Shown here piece after piece: positions 5,070 through 6,008 of a stretch of DNA of 6,008 nucleotides; positions within the stretch are counted from its first letter, which is position 1; the number at the start of each line of letters is the position of its first letter. Below the pieces are notes generated by a model. That model was not told the DNA's origin and did not search any database. It was given only the letters and a program-made list of their open reading frames with translations. Source of the DNA: Pseudomonadota bacterium (GTDB lineage Bacteria; Pseudomonadota; Alphaproteobacteria; Rickettsiales; Midichloriaceae); contig JAQCBG010000039.1 in assembly GCA_027621485.1 (NCBI GenBank), positions 1 to 6,008 on the forward strand, written 5' to 3'. Position numbers and translations under genes: made by a program.

Positions 5070-5918
5070 ATGAAAAATACTATGCTAAATTTGCAATTCA
5101 ATATGCTGCAATATTTCTACATAATTCTTCTTTTATTGTTTACGCAGTCTTGCACATTTAAGCAGAAAATAGCTTTAGAGGACAAGGGACAATTGTATCA
5201 CTCTAAATCTGGTATAGTAAAACTTATAAAGCTCTCAAAGGATTCATCGATTAAAGAGCTTGCGGCGCTTCATAACGTAGGCGCAGAAGAAATCGCATCT
5301 GCAAACGGAGTTCATGATAATACGATATTTAAGGCAGGGCATGTGGTGCGTATACCATTTTTTATAAAGAATCAAGGAGAATCAGTACTTCTTGATGAGG
5401 AGCGCGAGACTCCAATACGTATTGATTCTTCTTCAATAGGCGCGATAGATGACAATGAAGATTTAGGTGTTAGTGATGATATAAGTGATTTGCCGATTAA
5501 AGCTCATGATGATGGGGGTTTTAGATGTAAGAGTCCAATGTGCTCAAATCAATTTATTTGGCCATTAAATGGTAAAGTGATAATGCGCTATGGTCAAAAT
5601 GGCGAAAATTTTCATGAAGGTATTAATATAGAGGCGCCTCAAGGCATGGCTGTTAGATCAATTGCAAGCGGCGAGGTTGTTTATACAGGGAATGAGCCAA
5701 ATATGTTTGGTTATTTAGTGATTATAAAGCATAAAAATAATTATCTTTCTGCTTATGCGCACAATGAAAAAATACTCGTGCGTAGCGGAGATCAAGTAAA
5801 GCAAGGAGATATTATAGCAACAGTTGGGCAGACTGGGGCTGTTGACAGGCCGCAACTTCATTTATCAATGCGCAAGGGTAAGGTGTCTGTTAATCCTGAT
5901 GAAATGCAAGAGCATTAA
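5070..5918 (+). CDS. nlpD: NlpD-like LysM/LytM (M23-fold) envelope lipoprotein
   Basis: Probable periplasmic lipoprotein that binds peptidoglycan and activates septal N-acetylmuramoyl-L-alanine amidases. Domains of the 282 residues in order: a signal peptide with hydrophobic core at about 15-24; a lipobox-like LFTQSC giving Cys28 (weak match); a LysM domain at about 50-96 ending AGHVVRIPF; an acidic linker (about 104-150); Cys153 and Cys158; and a LytM domain at about 160-276. Of the five active-site positions, His182, His231 (in AYAH) and His264 remain, but the Asp of HxxxD is Asn186 and the first His of HxH is Gln262 (RPQLHL). This points to a regulator rather than an active endopeptidase. 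ATG at 5070 is the first start after an in-frame TAA (5058-5060); ATG at 5082 is an alternative. It may be co-transcribed with the next gene, 21 nt downstream. The symbol is by resemblance; DipM-like is another possible name. Confidence 0.85.
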   Translation: MKNTMLNLQFNMLQYFYIILLLLFTQSCTFKQKIALEDKGQLYHSKSGIVKLIKLSKDSSIKELAALHNVGAEEIASANGVHDNTIFKAGHVVRIPFFIKNQGESVLLDEERETPIRIDSSSIGAIDDNEDLGVSDDISDLPIKAHDDGGFRCKSPMCSNQFIWPLNGKVIMRYGQNGENFHEGINIEAPQGMAVRSIASGEVVYTGNEPNMFGYLVIIKHKNNYLSAYAHNEKILVRSGDQVKQGDIIATVGQTGAVDRPQLHLSMRKGKVSVNPDEMQEH

Positions 5919-5939
5919 AATCTATCTAAAAAATTTCGC

Positions 5940-6008
5940 ATGATGGGAGATAATAAATTTGATTTTGAATTATTAAAAGAATCAAAATTGGGAAGGCTGG
6001 GGAAGTTA
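5940..6008 (+). CDS. tgt: Probable queuine tRNA-ribosyltransferase, N-terminus only (runs off window)
   Basis: Only 23 codons are present, beginning Met-Met-Gly-Asp and continuing FDFELLKESKLGRLGKL. This resembles the start of bacterial Tgt proteins, where a F-x-F-x-L segment is followed by a basic, glycine-bearing stretch (RRGRL-like) that leads into the first barrel strand. Tgt exchanges guanine for a queuosine precursor at the wobble position of tRNAs with GUN anticodons. Two adjacent in-frame ATGs at 5940 and 5943 are equally possible starts, and no Shine-Dalgarno is visible. The gene follows the nlpD-like stop by 21 nt on the same strand. The catalytic Asp residues and zinc site lie beyond the window, so the identification rests on a short match. 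Confidence 0.68.
   Translation, partial: MMGDNKFDFELLKESKLGRLGKL

Noticed and set aside
5631..5640. GAGGCGCCTC, a GC-rich 10-nt palindrome
   Set aside because: It codes for the conserved Glu-Ala-Pro of the LytM motif and is too short to extend into a real stem; best seen as coincidence.
5933..5960. dif-like site (ATTTCGCATGA resembles a XerC arm), tempting because ftsK is nearby
   Set aside because: The right half does not match a XerD arm and the site would overlap the start codons of the probable tgt gene; dif is normally intergenic and nearly symmetric.

Overview
The window is AT-rich chromosomal DNA that reads as housekeeping sequence from an alphaproteobacterium, most likely a Rickettsiales-type endosymbiont or a relative. 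This is an inference from base composition, from a membrane-anchored CycM-type cytochrome c, from a UbiK-family gene sitting beside lgt, from an NlpD-like lipoprotein with an alphaproteobacterial style of decayed LytM active site, and from mostly weak Shine-Dalgarno sequences. No mobile element, CRISPR array, tRNA or rRNA gene was seen.

Layout. Positions 1-548 (+) hold the 3' part of a cytochrome c gene whose first few codons lie before the window. It converges on a minus-strand pair: the ubiK-like gene (1264-1548) is transcribed first, then nth, endonuclease III (562-1260), with only 3 nt between them. A 151-nt AT-rich divergent region (1549-1699) separates this pair from a plus-strand series: lgt (1700-2512), ftsK (2543-4771), a 298-nt gap, an NlpD-like LysM/LytM lipoprotein (5070-5918), and the first 23 codons of a probable tgt gene (5940 to the window end).

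How the genes fit together. Lgt attaches the diacylglyceryl group to prolipoproteins, and the NlpD-like protein carries a probable (weak) lipobox cysteine, so a lipidating enzyme and a plausible substrate lie in the same stretch. FtsK (septal DNA translocase) and the NlpD-like protein (probable activator of septal peptidoglycan amidases) both act at cell division. The cytochrome c and UbiK-like protein belong to respiration and ubiquinone supply. Nth (base-excision repair) and Tgt (queuosine in tRNA) are unrelated housekeeping enzymes.

The gene content is ordinary and I do not see a new multi-gene system. The points worth a second look are structural: a 13-bp perfect inverted repeat (46 nt in all) inside lgt; a tight 9-bp triloop hairpin near the 5' end of ftsK; the same TATAATATAA box at the same distance from the lgt and nlpD-like starts; an inverted repeat that includes the lgt start codon; an Arg in place of a DNA-contacting Gln in Nth; a regular basic-face helix after the FtsK membrane domain; and the altered LytM site.
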